Assembly: GCA_029011315.1 (NCBI GenBank)
Contig: JAQXLA010000010.1
Location: 16,253 to 80,252 of the forward strand
DNA from: Desulfovibrionaceae bacterium
GTDB lineage: Bacteria > Desulfobacterota > Desulfovibrionia > Desulfovibrionales > Desulfovibrionaceae
Direction of reading: 5' to 3'
Length of the DNA: 64,000 nucleotides
This document shows positions 45,064 through 54,717 of this stretch, piece by piece. The notes beneath the pieces were generated by a model. The model was not told the DNA's origin and made no database searches. It saw only the letters and a program-made list of their open reading frames with translations. Every line of letters starts with the position of its first letter. Within the stretch, counting starts at the first letter, position 1. The position numbers and the translations under genes are program-made.

Positions 45064-46323
45064 CTATTTTGCTCCTTTCTCCGAACCGCCGGTATCGAAG
45101 ACATATTTCGGTTCCGCGCCTTTCTCAATAGTATCCGCATCGACAATGCAGGTTTTCAATCCGTGCATGGAAGGTACGCGAAACATAATGTTCAGCATGG
45201 CTGCTTCAAGGACATTGCGCAAACCACGAGCTCCGGTCTTACGCTCCAAAGCTTTCTTGGCCGCTGCTCTCAAAGCTTCAGTCGTAAACTTCAACGTAAC
45301 GCCATCCAGCTCAAAAAGCATACGGTACTGCCGAACCAACGCGTTTTTCGGCTCTGTCAAAACACGGACGAGATCCTCTTCGTTTAATTCCCCGATATGC
45401 GTAAGCACAGGAAGTCGGCCGACAAATTCCGGAATCAGGCCAAAGCGAACCAGATCATTCGGCATCAGGCGATCCAGAAGATCCTCCAGCGAATGCTCCT
45501 TTTTTGAGATTACGGAGGCTCCAAAACCTATGCTTCCGCCTTTCATGCGCTGTTCTATAATCTTTTCAAGACCGACAAACGCCCCTCCTACGATAAAGAG
45601 GATGTTGGATGTATCCATGCGGATAAATTCCTGCTGCGGATGTTTCCTGCCTCCCTTTGGGGGAATATTGGCTTCTGTACCCTCAATAATCTTCAGCAGA
45701 GCCTGCTGCACGCCCTCTCCAGAAACATCTCGAGTAATGGACGCGCTTTCACTTTTTCGTGAAATTTTGTCAATTTCATCGATATAAATAATGCCGTGCT
45801 TTGCCGCTTCCATATCATATTCCGCATTTTGGAGCAGCTGCACCAGAACATTTTCCACATCTTCGCCCACATAGCCGGCTTCCGTAAGCGTCGTCGCGTC
45901 AGCTATGGCAAAAGGTACATTCAGAATCTTCGCAAGCGTCTTGGCCAGCAGCGTCTTGCCGCTTCCAGACGGACCAACCAGCAGAATATTGCTTTTTTCC
46001 AGCTCCACGGAACCGGAATGAGCTGACGCAGATGCGTAGCGAATTCTCTTATAATGATTGTACACCGCTACGGACAGGACACGCTTTGCGCTTTCCTGAC
46101 CAATAACGTATTCATCAAGCCTGGACTTAATCTCCTCAGGTGTGGGCAGCGCGTCTCCTCCACGGGTTTGGCTGAGCTCATGCCGTGCCGCTGCACGGCC
46201 GCATGCTTCCACGCAATCCCTGCAAATCAGGACTCCATCGGAACCGGAAAAGAACTGTCCGCCTTCTTCTTCTTTCTTTCCGCAGAAAGAGCATACCAAT
46301 TTGGACTGCTGGTCTTCAGTCAT
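45064..46323 (-). CDS. clpX: ClpX, ATPase subunit of ClpXP
   Basis: 419 aa from ATG 46323 with AAGGAGG 8 nt upstream; the track start adds 23 residues. C4 zinc-binding domain ([12 protein letters not shown] and CRDCVEACG), Walker [13 protein letters not shown], pore loop GYVG, Walker [11 protein letters not shown], and the ClpP-docking IGF tripeptide in GGSIGFGAS. It unfolds substrates and feeds them to ClpP, encoded 13 nt upstream in the same unit. Confidence 0.97.
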   Translation of the reverse strand: MTEDQQSKLVCSFCGKKEEEGGQFFSGSDGVLICRDCVEACGRAAARHELSQTRGGDALPTPEEIKSRLDEYVIGQESAKRVLSVAVYNHYKRIRYASASAHSGSVELEKSNILLVGPSGSGKTLLAKTLAKILNVPFAIADATTLTEAGYVGEDVENVLVQLLQNAEYDMEAAKHGIIYIDEIDKISRKSESASITRDVSGEGVQQALLKIIEGTEANIPPKGGRKHPQQEFIRMDTSNILFIVGGAFVGLEKIIEQRMKGGSIGFGASVISKKEHSLEDLLDRLMPNDLVRFGLIPEFVGRLPVLTHIGELNEEDLVRVLTEPKNALVRQYRMLFELDGVTLKFTTEALRAAAKKALERKTGARGLRNVLEAAMLNIMFRVPSMHGLKTCIVDADTIEKGAEPKYVFDTGGSEKGAK

Positions 46324-46336
46324 TATCTTGCCCTCC

Positions 46337-46945
46337 TTATGCCCGTTCCGCAGATTTTGCCAAATCAGCCCGAGAAGACAGCACTTTGTCAATCAGTCCA
46401 TAGCGCGCCGCCTCTTCTGCAGTCATGAAATTGTCGCGATCCGTATCTCTGGATATGGTTGCCAACGGCTTGCCCGTGTGCTGCGCCAGCAATCCGTTCA
46501 AGCTGCGCTTCATGCGCAGGATTTCTTTTGCATGGATATCGATATCCGTTGCCTGCCCCTGAAAGCCCCCAAGTGGCTGATGTATCATAATCTGACTGTG
46601 AGGCAGAGCATATCGAAGTCCGGGGTGCCCGGCACTGAGCAAAACAGCGCCCATGCTGGCTGCTCTCCCAATACAGAGCGTGGCAACAGGTGCCGTAATA
46701 TACTGCATGGTATCGTAAATCGCCATGCCTGCAGTCACAGACCCTCCTGGACTGTTGATGTACATGTAAATTTCTTTTTCAGGATCGTCTCCTTCAAGAA
46801 ACAGGAGCTGCGCACAGACAAGAGACGCCACATTATCATCTATCTCACTACCCAGGACGATGATACGATCCTTCAATAAACGGGAATAAATATCATAGGC
46901 GCGCTCATAGCGGCCATTATTTTCCAAAACTGTAGGAATGAACAT
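46337..46945 (-). CDS. clpP: ClpP protease subunit
   Basis: 202 aa from ATG 46945 ([10 protein letters not shown]) with GGAG 7 nt upstream; the track start is 21 codons too long. Catalytic Ser in [11 protein letters not shown], His in [12 protein letters not shown] and a downstream Asp; the fold is standard. Forms the barrel protease with ClpX. A terminator and a candidate promoter separate it from tig, so it can be expressed independently. Confidence 0.97.
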   Translation of the reverse strand: MFIPTVLENNGRYERAYDIYSRLLKDRIIVLGSEIDDNVASLVCAQLLFLEGDDPEKEIYMYINSPGGSVTAGMAIYDTMQYITAPVATLCIGRAASMGAVLLSAGHPGLRYALPHSQIMIHQPLGGFQGQATDIDIHAKEILRMKRSLNGLLAQHTGKPLATISRDTDRDNFMTAEEAARYGLIDKVLSSRADLAKSAERA

Positions 46946-46994
46946 GAAAAATCTCCGAGAACTGTATGTAAAAAAGCTGAAAGTATTGCTATGA

Positions 46995-47022
46995 AATATA
47001 AAGCACATCGCAAAAACGGCAA
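46995..47022 (-). promoter_or_regulatory. candidate promoter of clpP-clpX-lon
   Basis: TTGCCG (47017-47022), 16 nt, TATATT (46995-47000) on the minus strand, 50 nt before the clpP ATG. It resembles a housekeeping promoter; no sigma-32 consensus (CTTGAA...CCCCAT) is visible here. Confidence 0.5.
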
Positions 47023-47052
47023 GATGCCGAAGAAAAAAAACTTCTTTTCCCG

Positions 47053-47086
47053 AATAAAAACGCCGAAACGGCTGTCCGCTTCGGCG
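47053..47086 (-). terminator. intrinsic terminator after tig
   Basis: 11-bp stem (47061-47071 with 47076-47086, one G-U, 4-nt loop) followed by TTTTTATT on the minus strand. It lies 44 nt after the tig stop. Confidence 0.9.
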
Positions 47087-47129
47087 TGTTGCTCAAATAT
47101 TACGCGGCATTACACCGCAATCCGCTTGA

Positions 47130-48545
47130 CTATTCCGCAGATTTGGCGTCTTCTGCAGCCTTTTTAGAAGATTTTCTCGCTTTCTTGGCGGGTTGTTTTG
47201 CCTCTTCTTCAGACTTTGCTTCTTCCTTCACGTCCTCATCCGGTGCCGCATTCGGATCGACTTCGGTGATTTTTGCCTTGCTGTACACGAACTCCATTCC
47301 CTTGTCAGCCAGAAGACGATCCTGCAGATCAAAAATGAATCCAGACTTCTTATAGGAATCCAGAAGCTCATTATAGTCACGTCCGGCACGTTGGGCGATA
47401 TTGTACACAGCCAAAGAAATTTCATAATCTGAAACAGACAGATTTTCCTTTTGAGCCAGAGCCATCAGAAAAACCTGAGGACGAAGGCTTTCAATCGCTT
47501 CTTCCCGAGCTTCCTTCGTCATGTCTTCATCCGTTTTGCCCAGCTTTTCAGGGGTCTGTCCGGCGCGGCGCAGCTGATACAGATGATCGTCTTTAATTCG
47601 CTGAGTTCTGTCTTCCACCATTTTTTCCGGAAGTTCGAAAGACAGATTTTCCAGAAGTCCATTCAGCAACGCATCCATAGCGCGGCCACGGGCACCCTGA
47701 ATCCACTGCAGACGAAGATTTTCACGAATCGCTTCCTTCAGGGATTCCATGGAATCCTGTCCCGTCCGCTTGGCGAGTTCATCATTCAATTCAGGAAGGA
47801 TGGTTTCACGAATGGCGGTCAGCTTGACTTTAAATGTAACAGTCTTGCCGGCCAGAGGCTTATGAGCATAATTTTCCGGAAAAGCAACAGGACCTTCCTT
47901 CTCTTCGCCGACTTTGACACTTTTCAGCAATGCTTCAAAGTCAGGGAGCACTTCACCTTTACCAATATTCACCGTCAGATTGACACCCTTGACATCGGCG
48001 ACAGGCTCACCTTTTTCGTCAAAGCCCTCATAATCGACAACAGCGGCATCGCCTTCCTTCGGGCAACGCACTTCAGAAGCATTGACGACATCGGCATAAT
48101 TGTGCTGCAGCTGATCAAGCACAGCAGCCACATCAGCATCCGTCACATCAGCGACTTTATCCTGATTCACTTCAACGCCTTCATACACAGGGAAATCTAT
48201 TTCCGGAAGCGTATCAAACGTTACCTTGCAGGCGAAGCCAATGTTACGGGCAAACAGCGTTGAATAATCCGCATTCATACCGCCGACAGGCCGCAGATTC
48301 TTTTCCCTGAGAGCCGCATCAACATTTTTCTGCAAAGTATTCTGCGTCACCGTTGCACGGATTTCATCGCCAAAACGCTTTTCAATCATCGTGGCAGGAA
48401 CTTTTCCCTTGCGAAAACCGGGCAGTGCGACATCATTTCTGTAAGAAGCGACGCCTTCATCAAGCAGTGCGTTCACCTCTTCTGCAGTAAAGGAAAGCGT
48501 CAGAGTTTTGCGGGTTGCGGAAACGTTTTCAACGACTGATTCCAT
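47130..48545 (-). CDS. tig: trigger factor (ribosome-associated chaperone)
   Basis: 471 aa. Ribosome-docking signature GFRKGKVPATMIEKRFG (about 44-60), FKBP-type peptidyl-prolyl isomerase domain (AVVDYEGFDEKGEPV near 170), a helical C-terminal chaperone region, and a Lys/Glu/Ala-rich tail of about 40 residues. It binds nascent chains at the exit tunnel. It heads the conserved tig-clpP-clpX-lon cluster. AGGAGG precedes the ATG by 5 nt. An inverted repeat lies at its promoter. Confidence 0.96.
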   Translation of the reverse strand: MESVVENVSATRKTLTLSFTAEEVNALLDEGVASYRNDVALPGFRKGKVPATMIEKRFGDEIRATVTQNTLQKNVDAALREKNLRPVGGMNADYSTLFARNIGFACKVTFDTLPEIDFPVYEGVEVNQDKVADVTDADVAAVLDQLQHNYADVVNASEVRCPKEGDAAVVDYEGFDEKGEPVADVKGVNLTVNIGKGEVLPDFEALLKSVKVGEEKEGPVAFPENYAHKPLAGKTVTFKVKLTAIRETILPELNDELAKRTGQDSMESLKEAIRENLRLQWIQGARGRAMDALLNGLLENLSFELPEKMVEDRTQRIKDDHLYQLRRAGQTPEKLGKTDEDMTKEAREEAIESLRPQVFLMALAQKENLSVSDYEISLAVYNIAQRAGRDYNELLDSYKKSGFIFDLQDRLLADKGMEFVYSKAKITEVDPNAAPDEDVKEEAKSEEEAKQPAKKARKSSKKAAEDAKSAE

Positions 48546-48587
48546 AATGCCTCCTCAGGCCGGCGGCGACGGCGCCGTAAATGCTAA

Positions 48588-48629
48588 ATTATAGTCGCGT
48601 TCCCGCTTTTGATGCGCTAAGAACGCGAC
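48588..48629 (-). promoter_or_regulatory. tig promoter -10 with flanking inverted repeat
   Basis: TATAAT at 48588-48593 (minus), about 45 nt before the ATG; the -35 (CGCATC at 17 nt) is poor. Immediately upstream, arms GTCGCGTTC (48594-48602) and GAACGCGAC (48621-48629) form a perfect 9-bp inverted repeat with 18 bp between, spanning the -35 region. This is a layout suited to a dimeric regulator. Confidence 0.45.
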
Positions 48630-48691
48630 TGAATAATGTACAGAAAAAACAGACTGTACGCAAGATGGAAAAATCGGCGAGATTCTGAAGA

Positions 48692-49174
48692 CTACCTGCT
48701 GCCAGCTTCCCTTTTTGGAAGAAGATAACCGTACATGGTGGCCAAACCGTCCGTACGTTCCGCAAGCTTCGTTACCAAATCTTCCAGATTATCCGCAGAA
48801 AACGTACCCGTTTCCTGTACCAGATACGATCCAAGCGTCTCTTTGGATTGAGAGAAAATCCAGACGGCGGCATATGCGGATCCGACACTCGGACGGGAAG
48901 GAAATTCCGGAGCTGTGGAAAGACGAAGAATCAGCTTCGGTTCGTCACGATCCGTAAGCGTAAAAAGGCTTCCGGAATTGAATGTCTCCTTCATGCGCAT
49001 GGCCAGACGGGCTCCCAAACTGTCTGTACCGTTCAGCTCGATAAAAACAGGCGTACAGCGATCGACAGCCTTGGCAGGTCGTGCGGGGACGGCCTCGCTT
49101 TTCTTTTCCGCAGAAAGAACCGGAACTGCGCACAGCAATACGGATAAGGACAAGGCAAAGGCAAATCGGAACAT
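48692..49174 (-). CDS. small exported protein of unknown function
   Basis: 160 aa. A clear Sec signal peptide (FRFAFALSLSVLLCAVPVLSA) is followed by a mature domain of about 135 residues with alternating strands and helices (CTPVFIELNGTDSLGARLAMRMKETF, LILRLSTAPEF, YAAVWIF). The pattern recalls periplasmic DUF-type nucleoside- or YajG-like lipoprotein folds but no family is assigned. It follows the MFS gene by 9 nt, the last gene of that run. A short GTACAG/CTGTAC hairpin lies downstream. Confidence 0.7.
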   Translation of the reverse strand: MFRFAFALSLSVLLCAVPVLSAEKKSEAVPARPAKAVDRCTPVFIELNGTDSLGARLAMRMKETFNSGSLFTLTDRDEPKLILRLSTAPEFPSRPSVGSAYAAVWIFSQSKETLGSYLVQETGTFSADNLEDLVTKLAERTDGLATMYGYLLPKREAGSR

Positions 49175-49183
49175 AATGACCTC

Positions 49184-50380
49184 CTATTTTGCAGAATCTG
49201 CTCTCACATTCCGCATCATGTCGGCACGGCGTATTTCCGCATCAATGAACTGAACAAGAATAAAAGAAAGGATTGACAGCACCATGCCTCCGTAAAAAGG
49301 CACAGCCGATCCCCATGCCACCCATGCCGCTCCACCGAGAGCGGGAATGATGACTGCGGAAATATGGTTAATTGTCTGCCCTACGGCCATCGACGGCGCA
49401 ATATCTGAAACATCGGCGATTTTCTGGAAAAATGTCCGCAATGCAATAGAAAAATTGAAAAAAATATAATCCAGAATATACAGCATGCCTACAATCCAAG
49501 CGGTATCAAGCGAGGCATATCCCAGAAAAATCAGCGTGGAAAAACCGTATTCGCAGCTCAGCAGGAAACGTTCACCAAAATAATTGATAGCTTTTCCAAG
49601 AAGCGGATTTAAAAACCAGTTGATGGCATAGTTTGCCATGAACAGCATGGAAACCGTACGAACGGAAAAACCAAATTTCTCTACCAGCAGAAACAGAGCA
49701 AAAGCGATGAAAATCTGCCTTCTTGCGCCGGCCAGAAATGTTAAAGCATAGAAAAGACGATACCTGAGTCTGAGGACTATTTTTTTCCGTTGCGCCGGCA
49801 ACCCCTGTTCTGAAGGACGCATAAACCAGCCGACACAGGCAGCTGCGATACAGATGCCGCCGATCAAGGCAAAAAGGACCCAATATGGCAGAAGACCGGA
49901 CAGGAAAAAAACCAGGCAGGCAGCAAGAAGACTGCCTCCGGCAGCCAATCCTCTCAGCTTCCCGATGACCAGTGGAGTCGTGCGAAGATCAAAATACTGA
50001 AGCTGAAGCGACTGATTGATCGCCTCGTAGTAATGAAATCCGAACGACATGCACAATGTCGTCAAAATCACCATCCCATATGAAGGAAACAGTCCTGCAA
50101 TAGCCGTACCGATTCCCGTAGCCAACGTCGCCGCAACGGCCAGCGTATGCTCTCTGAAAAGGCAGAGCAGCGGAATAATCAACAGACCGAGCAACCCTGG
50201 AATTTCCCGCAACGATTGCACGACACCGTTCTGAGCCGCAGACAGGCCGGCCACTTCGACGGCAAAATTTGTATACAGAAGCGTCCATCCCTGAAAACTC
50301 ATCGTAGTGCCAAACGTCAGAAGCACCAAAAAGAGATACCGGGAGGATGAAGCACCTGGAGGTGGAGCGAGCAAAGCCAT
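49184..50380 (-). CDS. MFS-type transporter
   Basis: 398 aa with about 12 hydrophobic helices in two halves joined by a basic loop (PAQRKKIVLRLRYR, about 200). The first loop has GLSAAQNGVVQSLREIPGLLG and the second half GFSVRTVSMLFMANYAINWFLNPLLGK, consistent with major facilitator proteins. The substrate is unknown. Its position after purN and cobA/hemD does not identify one. 8 nt separate it from purN. Confidence 0.85.
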   Translation of the reverse strand: MALLAPPPGASSSRYLFLVLLTFGTTMSFQGWTLLYTNFAVEVAGLSAAQNGVVQSLREIPGLLGLLIIPLLCLFREHTLAVAATLATGIGTAIAGLFPSYGMVILTTLCMSFGFHYYEAINQSLQLQYFDLRTTPLVIGKLRGLAAGGSLLAACLVFFLSGLLPYWVLFALIGGICIAAACVGWFMRPSEQGLPAQRKKIVLRLRYRLFYALTFLAGARRQIFIAFALFLLVEKFGFSVRTVSMLFMANYAINWFLNPLLGKAINYFGERFLLSCEYGFSTLIFLGYASLDTAWIVGMLYILDYIFFNFSIALRTFFQKIADVSDIAPSMAVGQTINHISAVIIPALGGAAWVAWGSAVPFYGGMVLSILSFILVQFIDAEIRRADMMRNVRADSAK

Positions 50381-50388
50381 GAATGCTC

Positions 50389-51069
50389 CTAAAAGCCGGC
50401 TTCCAGTGCCGGACTGATCAGCACGCCGCCCTGCACTGCGGCAAGAGCACGTGATGCAGGACGAAGCCCGACAGTTCGGGAATTCTCAACAAAGAAAAGA
50501 CGATCCTCAGCCAGCCATTGAAGTGCCTGAGGATAAATCCGGTGCTCCTGTTCATGGACGCGAGCCGCAAGCGTCTCCTCCGTATCTTCCGCAGACACGC
50601 GAACCGCCGCCTGAATGATGACAGAACCGTGATCCATGGCCTCGTCAACAAAATGTACGGTACACCCGCTCAGCTTAACGCCCCACGCCAGCGCATCCGG
50701 CATACCGTGCACGCCAGGAAAAGAAGGAAGAATAGCCGGATGGATATTCAGCACCCGATGCGGAAAAGCCCGAAGAAAATCAGGCGTCAGCATCCGCATA
50801 TAGCCGGCAAGCGCGACTGTATCGGCTCCGGAAGCCAGAACTGCTTCCGCAGCGGCATGATCATACGCAGAGCGGCTGCTCCATTCCGTATGATCCATCA
50901 CAATGGCCGGGACACCAAAAGACCTGGCACGTTCCAGAACTCCAGCTCCAGGACGGTTGCAAAGTACCAGCCTGATGTCAGCGTCAAGTACGCCGCGCTG
51001 CACAGCCTGCGCGATGGCTTCGAAATTCGTACCGCTTCCAGAAGCGAGAACAGCCAGTTTTATCGTCAT
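50389..51069 (-). CDS. purN: phosphoribosylglycinamide formyltransferase
   Basis: 226 aa from ATG 51069 (MTIKLAVLASGSGTN); the track start is 54 codons too long and lies in the upstream gene. It transfers formyl from 10-formyl-tetrahydrofolate to GAR in purine synthesis. Seen: LASGSGTNFEAI (phosphate site), the catalytic Asn/His/Asp triad in NIHPAILPSFPG and DHGSVIIQ. The ATG overlaps the cobA/hemD stop by 4 nt, with GGAG upstream, so it is coupled to a tetrapyrrole gene. Confidence 0.95.
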   Translation of the reverse strand: MTIKLAVLASGSGTNFEAIAQAVQRGVLDADIRLVLCNRPGAGVLERARSFGVPAIVMDHTEWSSRSAYDHAAAEAVLASGADTVALAGYMRMLTPDFLRAFPHRVLNIHPAILPSFPGVHGMPDALAWGVKLSGCTVHFVDEAMDHGSVIIQAAVRVSAEDTEETLAARVHEQEHRIYPQALQWLAEDRLFFVENSRTVGLRPASRALAAVQGGVLISPALEAGF

Positions 51070-52595
51070 GCCTTTGCTCCACTGAACTCCGATTCCGACG
51101 AAAAATATGCACAGACGGCATCTGTCAAAGCCTGAATCGTATAGATATCCGGTGTAATATCGGCCTTCATGCCGTATTGGGACAACGTTTTTGCTGTAAC
51201 AGGGCCGATACAGGCTGTTGCGACGCCGCATACCGCATCCGGAGGAATGGCGGAAAAGAAATTTTTCACGGTTGAAGACGATCCGAAAGTGATGCAGTCA
51301 ATTTCACCATGCTTCAGCCGGGTCAAAACGGCCTCCGCATCACCGGTATCGGGAACAGTCTCGTACAGCGGAATTACAGAAACATCCGCTCCGGCCTGAC
51401 GCAGCATTTCAGGCAAAACGTCTCTTGCCTCCCTGGCGCGCAAAATCAGAATCCGGCGATTTTCCACTCCCTGTGCAATCAGACCAGATGCGACATCTTC
51501 GGCGACAAACTTTTCCGGAATGAAATCCGCCTTCAGGCCATGGGTTCGCAAGGCTGCAGCAGTCGCTGTTCCAATGGCGGCGATGGCGGTATTCGCAAAA
51601 ATTCTGGCATCCAGGCCAAGATCTTCCAGACGAAGAAAGAAAAATCGAACGCCATTTGCCGAAGTAAAAACAACCGTATCATATTCCGCAAGATGAGCGG
51701 CAGCGTCATCAACCGCCCTGAAATCCTCCACAGGCTGCATGCGAATGGCAGGGAATTCTACAATTTCGGCACCGTTTTCCTCAAGCTTCCGGGAAAGAGC
51801 ACTGGCCTGCTCCCGCGATCTGGTGACAATAACTGTTTTGCCGAGCAGCGGCTTTCTCTCAAACCAGTTCAACATATCGTGCAGACGCACAACATTGCCA
51901 ATCACAATAACGGATGGATTGGAAAATCCGTTTTTCACGGCATCTGAAGGCAGCGAAGCCACCGTCCCCGTCAAACTGCGATGACGCGAAGTCGTGCCCC
52001 AGTGCACCAAAGCAGCTGGCGTATTCGGATCCAAACCTGCGGCTATCAGCTTTGCGGAAATATCAGGCAGGTTCTTCATTCCCATTACGAAAACAAGTGT
52101 GCCTCCGATAGAAGCCAAAGCCGACCAATTCAGCGAGGATCCGGGCTTGTCCGGATTCTCATGCCCCGTAATGAGCGTTACGGACGAAGTAAAATCCCTG
52201 TGCGTGAGCGGAATGCCCGCATAGGCCGGACCTGCAATCGTGCTGGAAATACCGGGAATTTCCTCAAAGGGAATGCCTGCGGCTATCAGCTCTTCGGCTT
52301 CTTCTCCGCCTCGACCAAAAATGTACGGATCCCCGCCTTTCAGTCGAGCAACCGTTTTGCCTTCTCTGGCCTTACGAATGATCAGCTGATTGATTTCACT
52401 CTGAGGCAGCGTATGGCGTCCAGCAGTTTTGCCCACGTAAATGCGTTCCGCATCCGGTCTGATCAGTCGCAGAAGCGAAGATCCGGCCAGATAATCGTAA
52501 ACCACCACGTCGGCTCGTTCCAAAATTTCTCTTCCGCGCACAGTCAGAAGACCGGGATCGCCAGGCCCCGCGCCGATAAGATAGACTTTCATCAT
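51066..52595 (-). CDS. cobA/hemD: fused uroporphyrinogen-III C-methyltransferase / uroporphyrinogen-III synthase
   Basis: 509 aa with two enzymes in one chain. Residues 1-245 are SUMT/CobA (YLIGAGPGDPGLLTVRG, VARLKGGDPYIFGRGGEE, and GIPLTHRD), which makes precorrin-2. Residues 250-509 are HemD (LLGKTVIVTRSREQASAL, VVFTSANGVRFFF, ITFGSSSTVKNF), which cyclises hydroxymethylbilane. The fusion commits uroporphyrinogen-III towards sirohaem, cobalamin and the alternative haem route, all important for sulfate reducers. 12 nt after yajG; overlaps purN. Confidence 0.95.
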   Translation of the reverse strand: MMKVYLIGAGPGDPGLLTVRGREILERADVVVYDYLAGSSLLRLIRPDAERIYVGKTAGRHTLPQSEINQLIIRKAREGKTVARLKGGDPYIFGRGGEEAEELIAAGIPFEEIPGISSTIAGPAYAGIPLTHRDFTSSVTLITGHENPDKPGSSLNWSALASIGGTLVFVMGMKNLPDISAKLIAAGLDPNTPAALVHWGTTSRHRSLTGTVASLPSDAVKNGFSNPSVIVIGNVVRLHDMLNWFERKPLLGKTVIVTRSREQASALSRKLEENGAEIVEFPAIRMQPVEDFRAVDDAAAHLAEYDTVVFTSANGVRFFFLRLEDLGLDARIFANTAIAAIGTATAAALRTHGLKADFIPEKFVAEDVASGLIAQGVENRRILILRAREARDVLPEMLRQAGADVSVIPLYETVPDTGDAEAVLTRLKHGEIDCITFGSSSTVKNFFSAIPPDAVCGVATACIGPVTAKTLSQYGMKADITPDIYTIQALTDAVCAYFSSESEFSGAKA

Positions 52596-52607
52596 TCAAA
52601 AGCCTCA

Positions 52608-53198
52608 CTATTTTTTATCAACATACCGACGCATTTTGGACATGGCCGGGGAAATCAAATCTCGCAACGTATCGGCAAGCAGAGACTGGAGAGCCGTCGA
52701 TGTGGGCAGACTCTGGCGATCCTGCGTCGCCGTCAGATTTTCCGAATAGATGACGCCTTTGGCATTCGACAGCGAAAGCGTCACACGTATAGTCGCCGTA
52801 TAGCTCGTGGGGCCGTTTTCCTTAACCCACAGTTCGCGCACAATGCCTGTAAGTATATAGTCCGGGCGTCCGTTGCGCGCCTGATTCAGAGTTGCGGCAT
52901 AGGAAACCTGCGTTCCTGTTGATTTCAGCTCTTCAGCAAAAGCACGCCCCACCCAGTCGGCAACTGAAGAATCGGCCGTAAAGGATGCTCCATCCTTACG
53001 CACGCCGATCGCGCTATTCATGCGCTGATCGTCAAACATCACCACGGCCAGCCGTTTGGCCTGAGGCTGAGGAAGAATATTACTCTGAGAGGAAGTATAG
53101 GACAGATGCACCACATTGCCAGGAGCGCAGGCCGTCATGCCGAAAGCCAGTCCCAAAGCCAACGCCGCCGCAAAAATTCTTTGAGCTAAGATCTTCAT
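52608..53198 (-). CDS. YajG-family lipoprotein
   Basis: 196 aa from ATG 53198; the 395-aa track ORF is a chance extension antisense to serS. Signal peptide with a lipobox-like MTAC (Cys24). The mature part, [22 protein letters not shown], then [20 protein letters not shown] and [13 protein letters not shown], matches the YajG (lipoprotein_16) pattern. Outer membrane or periplasmic lipoprotein of unknown role. GGAGG lies 12 nt before the ATG, a long spacing. First gene of the yajG-cobA/hemD-purN-MFS run. Confidence 0.8.
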   Translation of the reverse strand: MKILAQRIFAAALALGLAFGMTACAPGNVVHLSYTSSQSNILPQPQAKRLAVVMFDDQRMNSAIGVRKDGASFTADSSVADWVGRAFAEELKSTGTQVSYAATLNQARNGRPDYILTGIVRELWVKENGPTSYTATIRVTLSLSNAKGVIYSENLTATQDRQSLPTSTALQSLLADTLRDLISPAMSKMRRYVDKK

Positions 53199-53233
53199 AA
53201 ATACAATGCACCTCCGCAAAAAACGCTTTTGCC

Positions 53234-53263
53234 AGTCTACTAACATACATGCCGAAAAAGCAA
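53234..53263 (-). promoter_or_regulatory. candidate promoter of yajG-cobA/hemD-purN
   Basis: TTGCTT (53258-53263), 18 nt, TAGACT (53234-53239) on the minus strand, 36 nt before the yajG ATG. Both boxes are 4 of 6. Confidence 0.4.
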
Positions 53264-53276
53264 GTATATTCTTTCG

Positions 53277-53305
53277 TTGCAAGAACGGCCGCTGTCTGCT
53301 ATTCT
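53277..53305 (+). promoter_or_regulatory. promoter of serS
   Basis: TTGCAA (53277-53282), 17 nt, TATTCT (53300-53305), 24 nt before the serS GTG. It is divergent from the yajG promoter in the same 130-bp gap. Confidence 0.6.
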
Positions 53306-53328
53306 CAAGAGAAAAGGAGTGCCTGAAA

Positions 53329-54630
53329 GTGCTTGATCTTAAGTTTTTACAGAAAAACCCCGAAGCTGTGTCTGAAGCCTTGAAAAAACGGCATTCAGCA
53401 CTGAACATTGATACATTTCTTGAACTGGATGCCCGCCGCCGTGAACTTCTGGCGGAAACAGAAGCATTAAAGGCCGCTCGCAATCGGTTGTCTGCTGAAG
53501 TTGCTAAACGCCGCCGCGCCGGAGAAAACGCCGATGATATTTTGGCCGAAGCTGCTGCTGTACCGGCAAAAATCGCTGAAGCGGATGCCAGGCTTGAAGA
53601 AGTGAAAAGCCGTCTGAATGACTGGATGCTGACTGTGCCCAATATTCCCGCGCAGGATGTTCCGGTCGGGCTTGATGAACGAGACAACCCGGAAGTGCAC
53701 CGCTGGGGAGCACAGCCAAAATTTGACTTTCCCGTAAAAGAGCACTGGGAACTGGGAGCTGCTCTTGGCGGACTGGACTTCGAACGAGGAGCCAAGCTTG
53801 CTGGAAGCCGCTTTACTGTTTCCTGGGGCTGGGCCTCCCGCTTGGAAAGAGCCCTGGCTTCTTTTTTCCTCGATTGCCACAGGGAAGAAGGCCGTATGGA
53901 AATACTGCCGCCTTACATGGTCAATCGCAAAACCATGCAAGGCACCGGACAGCTGCCCAAGTTCGAAGAAGATCTGTTTAAACTCCGTGAAGCGGACTAC
54001 TATCTCATTCCCACAGCCGAAGTCCCGGTCACCAATCTTTTTGCCGATGAAATTATCGACGAATCCATGCTCCCTGCCAAATTTTGTGCCATGACCCCCT
54101 GCTTCCGCTCAGAAGCAGGGTCAGCGGGCAAGGATACTCGCGGTTTGATCCGTCAGCACCAGTTTACAAAAGTGGAAATGGTCTACCTTTCGCATCCCGA
54201 TAATTCCATTGCCTGTCTTGAAGAAATGCGCCGTTCTGCGGAAGTGCTTCTGGAGAAGCTGGGACTGCCCTACAGAACGATCGTTCTCTGCACAGGAGAT
54301 ATGGGATTCTCCGCAAACAAAACCTATGATGTGGAGGTCTGGCTCCCCGGACAAAATACTTATCGGGAAATTTCCTCCTGCTCCAACTGCGGCGATTTCC
54401 AGGCGCGCAGAGCCAACATCCGCTTCCGTCCGCATGGAGGCGGAAAACCGGAGTTCGTGCACACGCTCAACGGCTCAGGCCTTCCGACCGGCCGCGCTCT
54501 GGTCGCTGTTCTGGAAAATGGACAGCAAAAAGACGGATCCGTCGTTCTTCCCAAGGCTCTGGTTCCCTATATGGGCGGTCTGGAAGTCATCGAGCCTGGA
54601 ATGCAGCCGGCTATCCGCAGCTACAATTAG
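53329..54630 (+). CDS. serS: seryl-tRNA synthetase
   Basis: 433 aa from GTG 53329, which has GGAG 9 nt upstream; the track ATG (53206) adds 41 residues from the promoter region. The N-terminal long antiparallel coiled-coil arm (about 25-100) contacts the tRNA-Ser variable arm. The class II core has [23 protein letters not shown] (motif 2) and [18 protein letters not shown] (motif 3). Charges Ser on tRNA-Ser and tRNA-Sec. A terminator follows. Confidence 0.96.
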   Translation: MLDLKFLQKNPEAVSEALKKRHSALNIDTFLELDARRRELLAETEALKAARNRLSAEVAKRRRAGENADDILAEAAAVPAKIAEADARLEEVKSRLNDWMLTVPNIPAQDVPVGLDERDNPEVHRWGAQPKFDFPVKEHWELGAALGGLDFERGAKLAGSRFTVSWGWASRLERALASFFLDCHREEGRMEILPPYMVNRKTMQGTGQLPKFEEDLFKLREADYYLIPTAEVPVTNLFADEIIDESMLPAKFCAMTPCFRSEAGSAGKDTRGLIRQHQFTKVEMVYLSHPDNSIACLEEMRRSAEVLLEKLGLPYRTIVLCTGDMGFSANKTYDVEVWLPGQNTYREISSCSNCGDFQARRANIRFRPHGGGKPEFVHTLNGSGLPTGRALVAVLENGQQKDGSVVLPKALVPYMGGLEVIEPGMQPAIRSYN

Positions 54631-54643
54631 CGCTTCTTTTCCA

Positions 54644-54682
54644 GGGTCGGAGAGGAATGCTCCGACCCTTCCTTCCGTTTTT
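54644..54682 (+). terminator. intrinsic terminator after serS
   Basis: 9-bp stem GGGTCGGAG/CTCCGACCC (7-nt loop, 54644-54668) followed by TTCCTTCCGTTTTT. The T run is interrupted, so termination may be incomplete. Confidence 0.75.
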
Positions 54683-54717
54683 CAGATTCTAAGATTTTTA
54701 ATTTTGAGGGACAGCGT

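Noticed and set aside
52608-53795. 395-aa ORF as one protein
   Set aside because: Its first 199 codons are antisense to serS and its promoter; only the part from ATG 53198 has a lipoprotein signal and the YajG pattern.
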